Position numbers and translations under genes: made by a program. A DNA stretch of 64,000 bases from Cryptomeria japonica (Eukaryota > Streptophyta > Pinopsida > Cupressales > Cupressaceae), in contig NC_081412.1 in the NCBI RefSeq assembly GCF_030272615.1, positions 100,065,796 to 100,129,795 of the forward strand, read 5' to 3'. Below the pieces are notes generated by a model, which was not told where the DNA came from, made no database searches, and saw only the letters and a list, made by a program, of their open reading frames with translations. Below are positions 50,372 to 61,295 of the stretch, piece after piece (position 1 is the first letter of the stretch; the number at the start of each line of letters is the position of its first letter).

Positions 50372-52620
50372 ACCTTAGCTCCAATTCCCATGGCTACCTT
50401 TGCTCAAATATTTCAAGATATCAAGAAAGAAAGAAATGACATGGAAATGCAACAAAATAAATCAATGACTCCATTTGAAAAATAAATGTATGATATCAAG
50501 TGTGAGAAACTTCAAGGAATGCTAAAACAATTATATGATTTGACAATCAGATACCAATAAATAATTGAAGATCAAAAGCCAAATCTCAAACAAGATCACA
50601 AAACACCTTCACCAAGACAAAAATACATCTATTCCCTAGATAGACAGTTTACACCTTTGGGGCAATCTATTGAGTTAGCTTTGGAAGAGCTTCTTAAGAA
50701 CAATCTTATCATATTGCCTAAAAAGACCACATGGGGATGTGCAATTTTGAGTAGTTATTGTGCCTATCATAGGCATAACAAACATAAGACTTCAATGTGT
50801 ATGGAATTAAAACATAAGATTCAAGATCTCCTTGATGATGGTGTCATTGAAATTGAAGATCCTAATGACTCACCTAAAGAAAAAGAAGGAACTACTTCTA
50901 AGCATGATCAAAATCATGAACCTATGTCTAGCAAGGCTCCATATGTAGCCTCCATCCCTTCCATGATGCCTTCATCTCCTAAGACTTCTCAACAACAATC
51001 CATACCATCTCCTTCAAATAATGAAACTTCTCGTGTTGACCTTCAAGGGCTATCTCCTATGGAAATCCAAGTTAATGTCAGTATTGATACAAGTTCCTCT
51101 AAAGATTTAAAAATCCCAGATCCTATGCCATCATACACTTCAATTCCAAACGTACCCACTCCAGAGAATTCCACTCACAATGCTTCCCCATCATGCCAAA
51201 ATATGGAGATCTTCCAAGAATCCCCTACGCCTATGCAAAATCCTATCCCTTCCTTAGAAGTGACTCCATGTCAAGAGGATAATCTAAAAAATGAAAAAAT
51301 AAGTCCTACCATAAATCAAGATCAAGACACCAAAACTCCTCAATCCCATCTAATGATTGAAAAAGATCCTATTTCCCTAGAATCCCATGATGATCCACTT
51401 ATAACTTTCCATTTCTTCCAAGATTACCCCCTTCCATCTCAGGAACAAAGCATCCTTCCTAAGCAAGATCATGAGGCCTCTTCCACCTTTTCAAATGGTC
51501 CTATTCAAATGAAGAGTCAAACACCCTTCCTACTCTATTTAATGGTCCTCTTCCATGTCAAGATCAAAGTATCCCTTCATCTCCTTGTCATAATCCTCCA
51601 TATTCACCTCAAGGATCCATCATGCCTACAAATCCCTCTCGTGATCCTATCATTCCTTGCATTCCACTTCCATCTCATAATGGACTCATGCCTTCTTTCC
51701 AAAGGAAAGTGTATCCTACAAGTCAAAATATTTATAAAGGTAAAGAGGTAAATCTCCACAAGCAAGAGCCCCTCCATATTAAAGAAAGTGTTAAAGGCCA
51801 TGGCCTCAGGGACATTTCTCAATATGTTGGTATCTCTCATAAATCTTGCATTTATCCAGTTAAATCCAAATACATGCCTTCCCCTTCACCTCTTCCATCC
51901 ATTCTAGGTCCCTATATCCCTCCACCCCTTATGCAGGATCAACAAAGGCACACATCTTCGAGTACCTTCCATCCATCTAAAATACCTCCATATCATTACT
52001 ATCCATTCATACATTCTTTTCCTTCTCCAAGCAATTTGGATGCCAAGCATAAAAGTCATTAGTCAAGTAATCCACATGTATTCAAGGATCAACATGTCCC
52101 ATCTAATCGACCTGTCAAAACAAAGAAAAATATGATCCAAAAAGAAAAAGAAACATACAAAACACCAAAAAGGCCCACAAAGAAAGAAGAAAAGTCAAAA
52201 TTTATATGGGTTCCTAAGGCACTTGTACAAGCAATGCACTCTAAGGAACTACAAAAGCATGAAAAATAAAAAACCATGTGGATCCCTAAGCGGCTACTTG
52301 AAGCACAAAAGTCTAAAGAAAAATCAAAATTGGCATCCAAAATTGTTGTTCCTCCATCCAAACCTTCTAAGTCTATTCCTCCATCACCTCCTTCATCCAT
52401 TTTGGGTTCTTATGCCCCAAAATATGTAACATTTCCTCCATCCAAATCTCAAAATCTAGGATTCACTTCTTCTCCATATGTCCACCATCCCTCAAGATGT
52501 GTGCCAATGTTGATTTTTCCAACATTTCCATCTAGCCATACACAATTCTTCCAATGTCTCATCCATTATCCAACACCATTTTTTCACCCTTCCATCCCTC
52601 TTATCCAATCCTTTGCTTAA
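50372..52620 (+). pseudogene. Element4 gag remnant (C-terminal part), no capsid domain
   Basis: From ATG 50372 a frame runs to 51751 with stops at 50483-50485 and once more before 50657. Coding then continues in the next frame from about 51622 to 52620 with stops near 52060 and 52267. The diagnostic part is a zinc-binding-like CAYHRHNKHKTSMC followed by ELKHKIQDLLDDG, the pattern at the end of Tat-type gag, preceded by FTPLGQSIELALEELL. The rest is a long Pro/Ser-rich tail with a repeated unit (WVPKALVQA and WIPKRLLEA, each followed by a KE-rich stretch). The capsid domain expected ahead of it is missing; only about 90 residues precede the zinc-like motif. The product would bind element RNA. 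In this state it could not form a particle. Confidence 0.7.
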
Positions 52621-52847
52621 ATCCTTTCCCTAGTTTCATTTCATTATCATGCCAACATCTTTGAGCATACCTTCATAGCCATGGTCTATTGCAACTCATA
52701 TTCTAAGGGTACCATCCAAAGTAGCGAGACGTTGGGGTCCTTCTTTCATCCCTTGTAATGCCTCTATTATCTTCCAAAATGGAAAAAAGAAAATGATGAA
52801 AAAATGAAAAAAAAAAATCAGAAAAAAAGTATAGAGAAATAATTTCA

Positions 52848-52921
52848 TCCATGAGTGAAAACCACTTCTTGTGGCGCCTTGGGCAAGTACCATGATGAAA
52901 ACCTGGCAAATAGGCATCATG
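52848..52921 (+). other. Tandem RNA stem-loop pair, first set in Element4
   Basis: Hairpin 1 (52848-52884): inner helix CCAC/GTGG with loop TTCTT after an AAAA bulge, flanked by a weaker lower helix. Hairpin 2 (52891-52921): lower helix CATGATG/CATCATG (7 bp), AAAA bulge, upper helix CCTG/TAGG, loop GCAAA. The pair is joined by GGGCAAGTAC, as in Element5. Confidence 0.65.
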
Positions 52922-53502
52922 CGTAATCTATTATCCTTTTGCACTTTACATTGGGGGAAAGTTCCATCCATGAACATCCATCTATTATCCTTCTTCCTCC
53001 ATTATCCTTCATCCTCCATTATCCCTCATCCACTCTATCTATGTTCATATCCCTTTTCCACCTTTGATCTTGACAAGGTTAAGGATCTTTACAAGTTTTG
53101 TGTGTCCTATCTATTACACTTGATCCAGACCCTTTGGCTCCTATCCATTTCTTTCTTACATCCTTCATTACCGCCTTTGATCTTTCTTATCATATCTACC
53201 TCCTATCCAAATTTATCCCTTGATCTTGATCAACACTATGGACAAAATGCAAAAACATGCTTTCCACAAACCTCTTGACATGGCCACTTATTTGGAACAT
53301 ACGGATTTGCTATGCTATATCCTTACTTTACATCGCTAAAATCCTTGCTTTACATCACTAAAATCCTTGGTTTACATTGCTATATCTGGACCCTGTGCTT
53401 GGATTAATGTTGTGAGATAGTCCTTGAAAGAATCCACCATCATTCGCTTATCCATTCATGTGCTCAAAATCCCTTTTGTCTTGCTAGACACTAGGGACAA
53501 AC

Positions 53503-53700
53503 ATTAAAAATTCTAAAAATCATAAAATGTCCTAAAGAAATCCTAAAAAATCAGAAAAAGTCTTTAAAAAAAATCCTAAAAATCAGAAAAAGTCTTGAAG
53601 AAATCATAAAAATTAGAAAAAGTCCTGAAGAAATTCAAAAAAAGAAAAAAAAAGAAAAAAAAAGAAAAAGAAAAACAGAAGAAAAAAAAAGGAAAAAAGA
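53503..53700 (+). repeat. A-rich degenerate tandem repeat
   Basis: Units of about 25-30 bp built on AAATCCTAAAAATCAG and AAAAAGTC repeat several times and grade into AAAGAAAAA runs. Element5 has a similar A-rich tract after its pol frame, so this marks the same place in the family. Confidence 0.65.
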
Positions 53701-53708
53701 GAGAAAAT

Positions 53709-53801
53709 GCCCTGGTGAAAACCTGGTAAATAGGCACCTTGGTAAAAACATATATGCATCTCTGCCAAGCAGGTGAAAACCTGGCAAACAGGCGCCTCTT
53801 G
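53709..53801 (+). other. Tandem RNA stem-loop pair, second set in Element4
   Basis: Hairpin 3 (53709-53743): GGTG/CACC, AAAA bulge, CCTG/TAGG, loop GTAAA. Hairpin 4 (53766-53801): CAAG/CTTG and AGGTG/CGCCT (one G-T wobble), AAAA bulge, CCTG/CAGG, loop GCAAA. Arms differ from the other copies but still pair. Confidence 0.65.
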
Positions 53802-55194
53802 TACTCAAGCGCTCCATCTATCAACACAACGTTGACATTCCCGCTTTCCTACATATTTGCTTTCACTTGTACATATTTTAGTCACTTTTGTGACATCTTA
53901 GTTCGTTGGAACCTTCATGGCTTGAAACTGATCAATGTCCTAGTCTTAGGTAATCAGCAGAGCACATTACATGTCCTAAGCAGTGTCAACCAAGTCAACC
54001 TTACGTCAGTGACACCTGGTCATCCACTCTGAGTCAATTACCTGTCTCCTGACTACTGAAGAGTTTTATCACTGAGTTAACAAGCAAAACATTACTGAAA
54101 ACAATCACTAAAATGTTTGAGATATGCATGAAATTTTCTTTGTGTGTTGTCTTTTATATTGGTTTTCGATTATTATCCCTCTGAGTAACTCGAGGAAGTC
54201 TATTGTGACTAAGAGGAGCAAGGATTGGGGGCATAATATTTTCTTATTTGCTTCTTGTAAGAATGATCACAATGATCTAGAAACATCTAAATTGGTTGGG
54301 TGTATGTGATAAGAGCCTTCACATCAAGGTGGAATTGCCTCACATACCTCGACTCCACTTATTTGAATGCTACAGGGAGGTTCCCATCATTTCTTTGTCT
54401 GTTTTGAGGGAATTTCTTTATTGTGCAATCTGGGTCTATGCGTAATCTGTCCAAGGATATGAACAAAAAAAAAGGGGGGGGTCATTGCAGACAAGATAAT
54501 TAATATTGCACATGCAAAGAAAGGAACTCTACTCTACCTGTTGTGGTTGTAAAGAGCTCAATGATGAAAATTAAGCTTTTGAAAATCCAGTGACTAGGTT
54601 TAGGTTGCATCTCATTCTGCATCTCATTTTGCATTTCATTCTGCATCTCATACATTTAGAGTGATTTCGATATGGTAACAATGCTTTCTTTATTTTTTGA
54701 ATGAGAGTTGGAGCGTCATCATTTCTTCGCCAAGTGGTCTCTTTTCATCATTTCTCTAATCGAGTACTTGTGTGTTGAGATGTTTAACTGCATACATAAA
54801 CATTTCATATAGATTCATACATTCATTATCATTCATTTGCATTCATCTTATTGCATAGAAAATGAAAAATTGCATTATTTATTTATTTGCATCATCATTT
54901 ATTTGCATATGAAAAGAAACAAAAATAGACACCCATATTTCATTTGCATTCATACATTCATGCTGAAAAGAAATGCATACATATAGAATAAAGCATATAA
55001 AGGACATCTCATAAGCGAATCAACACAAGTACGATGAAGTCAAATCGGATCTCGTTTATATATATCATGTCAAGTATAAGAGTACAAAATAATATCGAAT
55101 GACATATACAACCTCCCATTGGAGCAAGAATCGTATAGGCTACAAAAAATGGGTGTGTCTACAAAAAAATATCTGAGCTACAAAAAGAAATCAT
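53802..55194. other. Element4 spacer between stem-loops and antisense gene
   Basis: No supported gene. A short tandem repeat of TGCATCTCATTC lies at 54606-54651, followed to 54960 by many TTTGCAT words. AATAAA on the minus strand near 54872-54884 could be a polyadenylation signal for the antisense gene, about 310 bp after its stop. Confidence 0.45.
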
Positions 55195-57603
55195 CTAGCT
55201 TGCTCCCTCTCCCTCATCACTTGGTGGTGGAGGAGGAGCCTGATGTCTGGGATCCTGACGAGGTGCTCGTGCTCCCTCTAACCATGCCATGTAATGTGAG
55301 TAGGGTATCACCTGTTGCGCAATAGGAACTACAACACTATACACTACCACATAGTAAGATGCCCTACTAGACTGGTGAAGGACCTCCTGTCGTAGGGGAT
55401 CTATCTCTACTCTCAGCACTGCAATTTGATGATCACACTCAATCCTCACCTCAGTGATTTGGTGATCATGCTCAGTCCTCATCTCAGCCAGCTATCGGTC
55501 TCACTCCGCTAGCTGAATCTGAGCCACTAGAAACTGTGATTGTAGCTCTACAAGACGTGCCCTCATCGACTATCTAGTGTCTGTCCCCTGATCTCTCACA
55601 GGCTCTCCACCCCCATCTCCAACTCCACCTTGCTCCTCTCTCCACTACCAATCCTGCCTAGTTGTTGCTCATGCCTCCTCCGTCCCACCCAATCTCACAC
55701 CCACTCCTTCGAGAGATCCACCCTTACCCCTCTATTGTCCTCCCTCAGCTGGCACCCTACTACTGCTAGCACTTGGATCACCACTACCCCGTCATGGAGC
55801 CTCAGCTCTATGTTCCTGACCCTGCCTCTGGCCCTATCTCTGGCCCTGTCCCTATGCCAGTGCGGGGGCATCATTCTCAACATCCTCAATATGAGGAGCA
55901 TGCTCACTTAGATCTGTAAAATGCGGGAATGGATGCTACTGAAAATGATCTCTATACTAGGGCAATACCCTCGCATCCACTACATCGTCCAAGTAATCCC
56001 ACCTCAGGTGGTGTAACCCTGTCAACTCCTACATCGCCAAAGCATATGACAACCATAAAGACCATCCTTGTCTCTCCTCGTCAGCATACCAAGCATAAGT
56101 TGTATACTCCTATGAGATCCCCTGAGGTTGGCCATATTGCCTCATCACCCGAGACATAATGAATCACTCCATAATGGTCTGTGACCTCCCAATCAGTGGG
56201 CATGTAACAAACAAGTCCCTGCAAACTAGCCACCAGTCATCCCATGGATCCAAACCTCTATATGGTCTCCATACAATGGCTATCAGGTCATCAAGCTACC
56301 ATCTCCAGAAATTTGTCTTGCCCAGATGGGGCTGTGTAATATATCGGACATACCAATAAATGATCAGCTGCCCAAGCTCTCTACTATCAGCTACTATCAG
56401 CTGACACACAAGAAGGTGCTCCCAAGCCCACACCTATAGAATATACACACTAGTGGCCATGATATGTCCCTCTCTATATACAATCTCATGCATCTCTTGA
56501 TACATGTGGGCCAATAAACAAGAACCCCAGCCAAGTCTCTGAGGGGTCTCTATCAACCTCTCTAACATCTGGCCCCATCTACACTAGAAGCCTTGCTGCC
56601 CTCTGTCTGGCATAAGAAAACAACCTATCAGTCCTGCTAGGACGCATGCTAGAGGATACTCCTCACTGTACCTACTCATAAGAATATCCTAGCTCATGGA
56701 CCACGTCAAAATATCAGGATCACCAAAGACATGCCTGACGGCCTGCAATCCTGGAAGGTGTCCTGAATCATAATCCACCTTATCCCTAGTAAAAGGGATA
56801 CAAAGGATCCTGTATACATCCTTAGGAGTGATCATCAACTCCCCCACCGATAGATGAAATGTGTTATGCTCTGAATGAAAATGGTCTACCAATGCCGTGA
56901 GCATTCCATGATTCACATGGATATCAAGTAATCCCAACAGATGAGTCAAGCCGCACAAGTCAATATAAGCCTGCTCAACCTTAGATAAATGTCGCACTAA
57001 TGCCATGGTCGGAGGGTACACACATCTAAATAACACAGGCAGTAAACGAACCTGCAAAAAAAACCCAACAACGAAGCATCAGAAAACATTCCAAATGAGC
57101 CTACATGAGAAGTAAAACATCACGCAAATCCAACTAAGTCAAATGCAAAATCAAATTTTCACGTTTACACCTTCAAAAATGTTCACCATTTCCCAAATGA
57201 CAAAGCACAGAGAAGTAGAATCTTGTACGAGTCAAGAATAGGTGTTGTACAACAAAACAACCCCAAACAACAAACTTTTAGACCCCGCATGACAAAATGG
57301 TCTTTTTACGGACCTATCGTATGACACAAGGGTGCATCTCGCACGACAAATCTAATGGGTTTAAACAACAAAAGAAATTTTTCCAGTTACTCGTACGAGA
57401 CAGAATCCTATCTCGCACGATAAACCATGACACTCGACCCCAAACATGTGAAAAACTTGCAAAATGAACAAAAAAATTCAAAATTGGAAACACAAACAGG
57501 CTTAAGATCGATCACTTATCACTGGCTCATAGTTTCGGGGTCGATTATGTCTTTTCTGGCGCTCGAATCGATGCTGACAAGTAGGGACCACCATTTTCTT
57601 CAT
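55195..57603 (-). pseudogene. Antisense plant mobile domain (PMD) gene with one predicted intron
   Basis: Exon 2 (57051-55195) is one minus frame of 619 codons with no frameshift but many stops, mostly TAG (for example 56689, 56584, 56434, 56296, 56110, 56029) plus TGA at 56164 and 55792. The N-terminal 250 residues follow the PMD pattern (aminotransferase-like, plant mobile domain): LTALVDHFHSEHNTFHLSVGE, MITPKDVYRILCIPF, YRGLDPWDDWW and SRVMRQYGQPQGI. A Gly/Pro/Gln-rich linker, a coiled-coil-like stretch (LVELQSQFLVAQIQLAE, HDHQITEV) and a PPPPP plus acidic tail follow. A 3' splice site (T-run, GCAG) lies at 57052. A 27-codon exon from ATG 57603 ends at 57523 before GTGATAAGT; both junctions are phase 0. 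PMD proteins are found in plant genes and in retroelements. Its job here is unknown. Confidence 0.75.
57052..57522 (-). other. Predicted intron of the antisense PMD gene
   Basis: GT at 57522-57521 and AG at 57053-57052 on the minus strand, 471 nt, with a T-rich tract just before the AG. It carries TCGTACGAG-type words, including a full CTCGTACGAG at 57390-57399 and TTGTACGAG at 57223-57231. Confidence 0.5.
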
Positions 57604-58682
57604 AGAAGGCTTTTTGAATTTTCAAACTTGGAGGGTTAAAATGAATTGAAAATGACACTTTTGTCCCATATATAGCCGAAAACCTAATTTTTCAACTTGC
57701 TACGATGGACACGAAAATTGTACCCTAACTAATTTGACCGTTCTGATTCCATTTTCAGGATCGAAATCAAAAATTGAGATCATTTTGCCAGTCAATTTCA
57801 GAATTTGGACCACTTAGCACTTTTCATCAAATGCTCTTTCTTTAACTTTGCGCTCAATTTCAACGTTGAATCTCAATTTAATTTCTGCAAATTAACTTTG
57901 CGCTCAATTTCTTATCAATAAATGCAAAATTTTCAAAAATTCCTTTGAATCAATTTGTGCTCAAACAGCTTATCATCGCTAAAAATTGCCTATCATCATG
58001 TACCCTTGCTATCTTTCGATTTCGCTCCCGAGGGGGCATACTCATGACCTTATGACCTCACATCTTCAAGCGTCGAGAAAATTTTCAAATCTTCATCAAA
58101 AGTTGAGAAAAAAATCTTTTTCAACTAAAATCAATCAAATAAGACCTCATCGCTAGGGGCATCTCAACTTCATCTCTTTATATCAAGTTGAGATTTCTGA
58201 ATCGAATCAATCTCTAGGGGCATATTGGTTTCATCACTTCATATCAAACTGATATTTGTCTTTTATCTGAATCAATCTCTTAACGTTAAGGAGTTTCTTT
58301 GATCACACTAAATTTAAGCAGGTGTTCAGTATTCGTTTCTTGATCAAGCTGAATAGTTTATCTTCATCGTATCTTGATCAATCAAGTTCAAGATTTATTT
58401 TTATCATCACTCATTGTATCTAAGTTCAATCAAGTTCTAGATCAGTAAGATCCGCTTCTTGATCAATCAAGTTCAAGTTAAGAATCTTTTGTTTTCTATC
58501 GTTCCTAAGTTCAATCAAGTTCAAGAATGGTATCGCTTTAATTAGACTTCATTCAACTTTGTTGCTTCGAATCAAGCTTAACACCTCGCTTTTTAATCTA
58601 GTTCATGATCAATCAAGTTCAGAACTGGCATCTCCTAGACATCAACTATTCTTTGAACTAATGCGTTGCTCGCACATTAATT
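57604..58682. other. Element4 3' untranslated region and possible antisense promoter
   Basis: No sense gene. At 58140-58290 two diverged copies contain ATCAATCTCTAGGGGCAT-like phrases. At 58373-58625 the words TGATCAATCAAGTTCAAG or AAGTTCAATCAAGTTCAAG recur five times. The antisense gene must be transcribed from here or from the 3' LTR, but I see no convincing minus-strand TATA box. Confidence 0.45.
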
Positions 58683-58696
58683 CAAAGAGGGGCAAA
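58683..58696 (+). other. Element4 polypurine tract
   Basis: CAAAGAGGGGCAAA directly before the 3' LTR start TGTAATACCC. The position and AAAGAGGGGCAAA form fit a Gypsy polypurine tract. Confidence 0.8.
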
Positions 58697-59041
58697 TGTA
58701 ATACCCTAAAAATGGTCATCTAAACCATGAGCCCCTAATCACGACAACGTCACCACGGTCCTAACCAAAGGCAATTAAATAAATCTTGAGCACATAATTA
58801 ATTTCTAAAATCATCAAACGTCACATGGCAAATTAATAACCCAATATTAATTAAATATTTATTTAATTAATTAAATCATTCCAAGTAAATCATTTTAAAT
58901 AATTATCTTATTTATTTTAATTAAATATCTTTTGCATATTTAATTAAATAAATCAATTTGCCATCAAATCAAGAAAGAGGAATTAATTTTAATTAAATTC
59001 AATTGAGCACAAATCTTAAAAATGGAAATAAATCAAAAAAA
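58697..59041 (+). repeat. Element4 3' LTR, truncated
   Basis: Aligns to the first ~345 bp of the 5' LTR (46773-47116), then joins the host Element3 LTR at GGGACTCACC. About 700 bp of this LTR are missing. Confidence 0.85.
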
Positions 59042-60066
59042 GGGACTCACCGAAGGCATTAGTTTCATCGACATGAAAGGTGTCGATGAAACTAGGGTTT
59101 CGATAAAATATGAAAATGGCTAGCCAAAGAAGAGGTTTAGCCGAAAGAGTGGTGGGTCCGGTGGCATCGATGTGGTGGATGAGGCTGCGCTCAGATGGAT
59201 TAGGTGGTGAAATAGAGGTTGATGCACAACAGACCCATCAAACAGGTGGTGCCTAGGCAGATCTCATAAGCAAATCAAGGAGTGCCACGTGGTGACATGC
59301 GGCAGAAGGAAGCAGATCTGCCAAGGTTTACGATCGGGCAGATCAGGGAAGATCAGATGGTAATGGAAAAAGATTTGATGGTGGTTGCTATACCGTGATG
59401 AAAAGATGCCCATCAAGTTATCATCGCGACTTGGAGACTAAGCACATGCGGAAATGGAAAGTGACCCAGGCGATAAGGATCGAGCATGTTGAGGGAAGAT
59501 CTATGGTCGTCGCTATACCGCGAGATGAATATGCCCATTGGTTATCACATGCGACATAGAGATTGACCAGGTGGCAGTTGAGGTGGCAGTCCAGGTGGGC
59601 TCAGGGCGAATCTAGATGTGCCACATAGTGGGAGTATAAGAAGAATTAGGGTGGGCCCAAGTCCAGTGGCAAGTCCAAGGTGGCGGGTAAATGGATCCAA
59701 AGGCAAATCAAGATGTGCCACATGTCAGGCTTGCTAGAAGAGAAAGTGATAGAAGGAGCCGCTCAGGCGAGGTAAAGGATGGGCAAGTTAAGGTAGATTA
59801 GCAGTGATCCGAGGCAAATCTATGGATGTCGCCAAGTTGCAACGAAAAGATGTGCGATGGCTAATAGTCATGACTTGGCGACCAAGCGGTGGGGCCCGAT
59901 GGGAAAGGAAAGCAGTCTGGAGGAATTAAAGAACAAGCAACCCAAGGAAGAAACAAAGAGCTCCATTCCGGTGGTGAACCCAAGCGGTGCTGAGGTGGTA
60001 GGATAAGGGCCCCAGAATGAATCAGAAGGTGCCACATGGCAGACGTCAGCGCAACAAGATTCAAAG
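59042..60066 (+). repeat. Element3 3' LTR, second part
   Basis: Aligns to the left LTR from about 40836 to 41832. Between the end of the first part (about 40620) and this point, some 214 bp of the LTR are missing. At 60066 the match ends and Element5 begins. Confidence 0.82.
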
Positions 60067-60370
60067 TGTATACGTCTAAAAATGGTCAATGCTTGCGGAA
60101 TCATACTTTAACATTTGCGCATTGCCTTATTTTAGGGTTTTTGCATCGCATTAACATTTCTCCTATGTCATGTACTTGGTCTTTATCATTTGCGAGCATC
60201 GAGTCTTTCTTCTGCATTTTCCATTTGTCTCGCTTTCGAATTTGGTCTTGTTGATAGCAATATTTGTCATGATTTTGGTCGATCTTATCTTGTCGCATCA
60301 ATGTGCATATTCATTTGTCATCATTTTGGACATCGTCAATCCTAATTAGGGTTTTGTCCTCTTATCAATA

Positions 60371-60560
60371 TGCGATTGATTTGTCATCGATCGTTGTCAT
60401 TTTCAATCTTGTCATCTTGCGATTGATTTGTCATTGATTGTTGTCATTTTCAAACTTGTCGTTTTGCAATCTATTTTGTCATCGATCTTTGTCCTTGTCA
60501 ATTTTGTCATTTTGCGATCGATTTGTCATCAATCATCATCTTTCTCAATTGTGTCAATTT
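60371..60560 (+). repeat. Four ~48-bp tandem repeats
   Basis: Units start near 60371, 60419, 60465 and 60513, with the plan TGCGATYGATTTGTCATCG followed by TTGTCATTTTCAAT. They lie in the U3-like part of the LTR. Confidence 0.65.
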
Positions 60561-61287
60561 GGATCAATTAGTCATTGTTCCTCATCAATTGGCACATTTA
60601 TCAATCAAATCACTTATCAGCATTGGTCATTTATCAGTCAGAATCATGATCAAATCGAATTGATATCAATTATCCTTTGTCAAGACCTCATTGTCATCCT
60701 CGCATTTCTAATTCATCTTTTAGGGTTTCATGATTTTATTCATTTAACCCTGTTTGTCATTTCTCCCTCTAGGTTAAATAATTTATTTATTTATCCTAGG
60801 TCTTCGTGTCATAATTAAAAGTTTAATTTAATTGGCTAACTAATTATTCCTCTTTTTGTGAATTTATTAATAAATGACAAATTGTTAATTGATTTACCTA
60901 ATTTTTCATCAATTTCTAATTCTTCCCTCTTTGTGAATTAATTAATAAATGAAAAATTGTTAATTAATTTGCTAAATTCCTAATTTCCTCATTTTCTAGT
61001 TTTCTAATTCCTATTTTTCCAATTTTCTAATTTTCTTAATTTCTAATTCAATTCTCTCATATTTTCCTCCTAATTTAATGGGAATGATATTTCAATTTGT
61101 CATAAGTTTGTCATAATTGACAATCAATCAATTTTGACATAGAAATTTGTCATAATTTTGTCATGAATTATCAATCAATCAATTTTGCATAGAAAGTGCA
61201 AATTTGTCATAATTTGTCATAATTGACATTCTTGATTTACAATTTCCATTTGAATCTCATGCTAATTTGATCTTTTCTCCAATTTGT

Positions 61288-61295
61288 CTATAAAT
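61288..61295 (+). promoter_or_regulatory. TATA-like box in Element5 LTR
   Basis: CTATAAAT after CAATTTGT, followed by mixed sequence as at a transcription start. Confidence 0.45.

Larger units (their letters stand above)
46773..59041 (+). mobile_element. Element4: Tat-like Gypsy derivative with antisense PMD gene
   Basis: Order on the plus strand: 5' LTR (46773-47815), primer site, 2.5 kb leader with tandem repeats, gag C-terminal frame, two pairs of stem-loops around an A-rich repeat, a minus-strand PMD gene, a polypurine tract (58683-58696) and a truncated 3' LTR. Capsid, protease, reverse transcriptase, RNase H and integrase are absent. The gag remnant, the AAAGAGGGGCAAA polypurine tract and an antisense extra gene after the pol position point to the Tat group of Ty3/Gypsy, where antisense extra reading frames have been reported. 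The surviving 3' LTR part differs from the 5' LTR by about 4% by eye, younger than its host Element3. The right end is lost with part of the host LTR. Confidence 0.82.
39413..60066 (+). mobile_element. Element3: large LTR element, interrupted by Element4 and Element5
   Basis: A left LTR (39413-43040), a 2.4 kb interior, and a right LTR that begins at 45416. The right LTR is broken at 46772 by Element4, resumes at 59042 and stops at 60066 where Element5 begins; its end lies beyond the window. Both LTR copies start TGTTGGGACC. The primer-like site at 43045 puts the element on the plus strand. There is no pol, so it is also a non-autonomous, LARD-like element. The LTRs differ by about 6% in the first 160 bp by eye. 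The primer site resembles that of LARD1, so the two may use related partners. Confidence 0.78.

Noticed and set aside
52276-52620. Separate small gene downstream of gag
   Set aside because: It is in the same frame as 51622-52062 with a stop between, and continues the Pro-rich gag tail.
59861-60104. Two overlapping minus frames in the Element3 LTR
   Set aside because: They overlap each other and have no recognisable domain. They lie inside LTR sequence.
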